Shown here one piece after another: positions 6,067 to 7,591 of a DNA stretch of 7,591 nucleotides. Under the pieces are notes generated by a model. It saw nothing but the letters and a program-made list of their open reading frames with translations. It was not told the DNA's origin and ran no database searches. Position 1 is the stretch's first letter; each line of letters begins with the position of its first letter. This stretch comes from Caldifarciminota bacterium RBG_13_43_14 (GTDB taxonomy: Bacteria; Hydrothermota; Tepidihabitantia; SM23-42), in contig MEUM01000035.1 of the NCBI GenBank assembly GCA_001771735.1, positions 1 through 7,591 on the forward strand, written 5' to 3'. Both the position numbers and the translations under genes were made by a program.

Positions 6067-6612
6067 ATGAGAACTTTTTTGGCGGTGGAAATTACCGAGT
6101 CGGCACGCAAGTCGCTGGCTAAAATTGTTGACGGATTTAGGAAAAAGAATCTACCAGTAAAATGGGTGAAGCCACAGAATATGCATATTACCACTAAATT
6201 TTTAGGCGATATTGATGAATCGATGCTGGCCAAGGTTCAGAATATCGCCCGCGGTATTTGCCATGACATTGCCCGGTTTGATCTAAGGCTCAGTGGATTG
6301 GGTTGTTTTCCGCGACCGAGCAATCCCCGGATCGTATGGGTCGGTATTGATCAGGGTGGGCCTGAACTGTCTGCTCTCGTATCGGTTCTGGAGGGATCAC
6401 TGAATTCGCTTGGGTTCAAGCAAGAGGAGCGGTTTCATCCCCATCTCACGATCGGGCGAACCCGTCAGGCATGTCGTATTGATGAAATATTAAAAACAGA
6501 AATTCAAAGCGATGTTTTTTGCATTAATAATGTTGTTTTATTCGAATCGATACTCACACCGACTGGTCCAATGTATAAAGTGATCGAAAAATTTGATCTA
6601 GCCGCTATTTAA
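6067..6612 (+). CDS. thpR: RNA 2',3'-cyclic phosphodiesterase (LigT/2H family)
   Basis: A 181-residue 2H phosphoesterase. The family opens RNA 2',3'-cyclic phosphate ends to 2'-phosphates and can, in vitro, join tRNA halves by 2'-5' linkage; the true cellular substrate is not settled. The two HxT motifs are HIT (40-42, in NMHITTKFLGD) and HLT (126-128, in FHPHLTIGR), which place both catalytic histidines. Further family features are MRTFLAVEI at the start, VKWVKPQN before motif 1, FPRPSNPRIVWVGI in the middle and LFESILTPTGPMYKVIEKF at the end. I chose the ATG at 6067, five bases after the xth stop, because MRTFLAVE is where family members begin. An upstream in-frame ATG at 6031 would add 12 unrelated residues over xth. 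The SD is weak. Its stop region overlaps the end of the convergent stress-protein gene by four bases. Confidence 0.93.
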   Translation: MRTFLAVEITESARKSLAKIVDGFRKKNLPVKWVKPQNMHITTKFLGDIDESMLAKVQNIARGICHDIARFDLRLSGLGCFPRPSNPRIVWVGIDQGGPELSALVSVLEGSLNSLGFKQEERFHPHLTIGRTRQACRIDEILKTEIQSDVFCINNVVLFESILTPTGPMYKVIEKFDLAAI

Positions 6613-7025
6613 CCAGGGATCAGGAAAATCGGGATCTCGATATGTTGAACAAGTTTTTCGATTTTTTTAAGATCGTGTTCGCCCGGTTCGCAGACCACTA
6701 ACAGATCACATTTTGATTGATTGATCAGGGTCAGCAAATCATCTTCATTCGTGAATTCGCTTACGCCAACATTGACAAAAAGCCCGGCTTCTTTGAATGT
6801 TTCTTCAATACCGTAAACTTTATACCAGGATAAGTTCTTTTCATTTTGACGTACCTTTTCGATATTCTGTCCATTAGTCTGGGACATCATTTCCAATAGA
6901 TTTTCATCGAGCAAGGCATTAACCATCACTTTGGATCGGTGATGCTCGGCAAGATCGCGCAACAGATTTATTGTTTTCGGCGATAGTTTTTTATTAAATA
7001 ATATTGCCAATATTCGTTCAAACAT
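6609..7025 (-). CDS. Small universal-stress-type (UspA-fold) protein
   Basis: A 138-residue protein that fits a single Usp domain: MFERILAILFNKKLSPKTINLLRDLAEHH at the N-terminus (strand 1, nucleotide-side loop, helix 1), a KVMVNALLDENLLE second strand, and a C-terminal CDLLVVCEP (106-114) plus IEIPIFLIP (129-137) strand pair. The usual ATP motif G-x2-G-x9-G-[ST] after strand 4 is absent: the segment 113-128 has one glycine only, so ATP binding is doubtful. The ATG at 7025 lies two bases after the stop of the transporter gene, so the two are almost certainly co-transcribed. Usp domains are often linked to ion transporters, and a role in regulating or sensing for that transporter is an inference. 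The match is structural in pattern and weaker than for the other genes. Confidence 0.7.
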   Translation of the reverse strand: MFERILAILFNKKLSPKTINLLRDLAEHHRSKVMVNALLDENLLEMMSQTNGQNIEKVRQNEKNLSWYKVYGIEETFKEAGLFVNVGVSEFTNEDDLLTLINQSKCDLLVVCEPGEHDLKKIEKLVQHIEIPIFLIPG

Positions 7026-7027
7026 AT

Positions 7028-7591
7028 TTACTTTGCCAGCTTTATCTGCATAGATAATAAGAACAAAATGATAAATATCGAAATTAAAAAAACAATAAGT
7101 CCATAGCGGAACCAGGTGGCAAAGGTTATCGTTTTACCCTCGGATTTTTCGTATATTGAAAGAGCAACCATGTTAGCGCTTGAGCCGATCATGGTCAAAT
7201 TGCCACCAAAACAACCTCCGAATAACAAACCCCACCATAATATGCTTGCGTGGGGTAAACCGATGACTTTAAGATTCTTTACGATCGGTACCAGGGCAGC
7301 AATGATCGGCAGATTATCAACAAAGCCGGATGCCACCGCGGCGAACAGAGTAACGATAACCAGGGCGGTTAGTGTTATGCTGGCTGATGAGTCAATAAAC
7401 GGGAATGGAAAACGCTGGGCAAGATTAGCGATTTGATAGGCCAGTTTGGGCGTAACTCCAGAATATTCAAGGCAGGCGGCCTTGGCAAAAAGGAACATGA
7501 AAAAGAGTATTGTCCACCAATCTACGCCCTCAGTCACCAGAAATTTGCCCTGGCGGGATTCGAAAAATACTACCACGCCGATAAAGAGTAA
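7028..7591 (-). CDS. ArsB/NhaD-like ion transporter, C-terminal part
   Basis: The reading frame is open to the right edge: codons before the GTG at 7576 read LLFIG and continue the same hydrophobic helix, so this is a partial gene and not a 182-residue protein. About 188 residues are visible. Family blocks of the ion-transporter superfamily (ArsB, NhaD, SLC13/CitM-like) are present, counting from the GTG: DWWTILFFMFLFAKAACLE (about 19-37), ASGFVDNLPIIAALVPIVKNL (about 82-102), ILWWGLLFGGCFGGNLTMIGSSANMVAL (about 111-138) and a final helix IVFLISIFIILFLL (about 162-175). The DN-P and GGN-T-IG-SAN motifs are typical of the substrate-binding half of these carriers. The ion (sodium/proton, arsenite or a carboxylate) cannot be told from this fragment. 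It is followed after two bases by the Usp-type gene. Confidence 0.85.
   Translation of the reverse strand, partial: LLFIGVVVFFESRQGKFLVTEGVDWWTILFFMFLFAKAACLEYSGVTPKLAYQIANLAQRFPFPFIDSSASITLTALVIVTLFAAVASGFVDNLPIIAALVPIVKNLKVIGLPHASILWWGLLFGGCFGGNLTMIGSSANMVALSIYEKSEGKTITFATWFRYGLIVFLISIFIILFLLSMQIKLAK

Noticed and set aside
7028..7576. Complete 182-residue transporter starting at GTG 7576
   Set aside because: The frame stays open to the window edge with hydrophobic residues, and the family is about 400 residues or more, so it is a fragment cut by the window.
1..7591. Defence system, mobile element or CRISPR array
   Set aside because: I looked for repeats with spacers, transposase or integrase motifs, terminal inverted repeats and toxin-antitoxin pairs and saw none; the genes are housekeeping types.

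Overview
The window looks like a chromosomal segment of a free-living bacterium with mid-range GC (roughly mid-40s percent by eye). Separate secD and secF, a PdxJ-type vitamin B6 synthase, a PgpA lipid phosphatase and good Shine-Dalgarno (SD) sites at some genes all point to Bacteria. The gene set and order are compatible with an uncultured candidate phylum of the FCB / WOR-3 type, but this is a guess from gene order and cannot be shown here. I see no transposase, integrase, phage gene, CRISPR array, rRNA or tRNA.

Layout: a minus-strand gene for an exported ARPP-1/DUF6569-like protein (83-1093) lies divergent to a seven-gene plus-strand run from 1194 to 6612: pdxJ, secD, secF, pgpA, pncC (stand-alone CinA C-terminal domain), xth (exonuclease III family) and thpR (RNA 2',3'-cyclic phosphodiesterase / LigT family). 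The seven genes are separated by 0-10 bases or overlap, so they are probably one operon. Two minus-strand genes then converge on it: a small universal-stress-type protein (6609-7025) and the C-terminal part of an ArsB/NhaD-like membrane transporter that runs off the right edge (7028-7591). Non-coding sequence is limited to 1-82 and the 100-base divergent spacer 1094-1193.

The operon is housekeeping: PLP synthesis (pdxJ), the SecDF motor of protein export, phosphatidylglycerol synthesis (pgpA), NAD-cycle repair by NMN deamidation (pncC), abasic-site DNA repair (xth) and RNA-end chemistry (thpR). SecDF and PgpA share a membrane theme; the others are cytoplasmic.

The most unusual points are about expression rather than new protein families. 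First, pdxJ has a near-consensus sigma-70 promoter whose predicted start falls on the ATG, implying a leaderless mRNA in a genome that elsewhere uses strong SD sites. Second, the conserved N-terminus of pgpA extends well upstream of its first ATG and has no ATG, GTG or TTG start, so it needs a rare start codon, a -1 frameshift out of secF, or a sequence error. I did not find a convincing undescribed multi-gene system.
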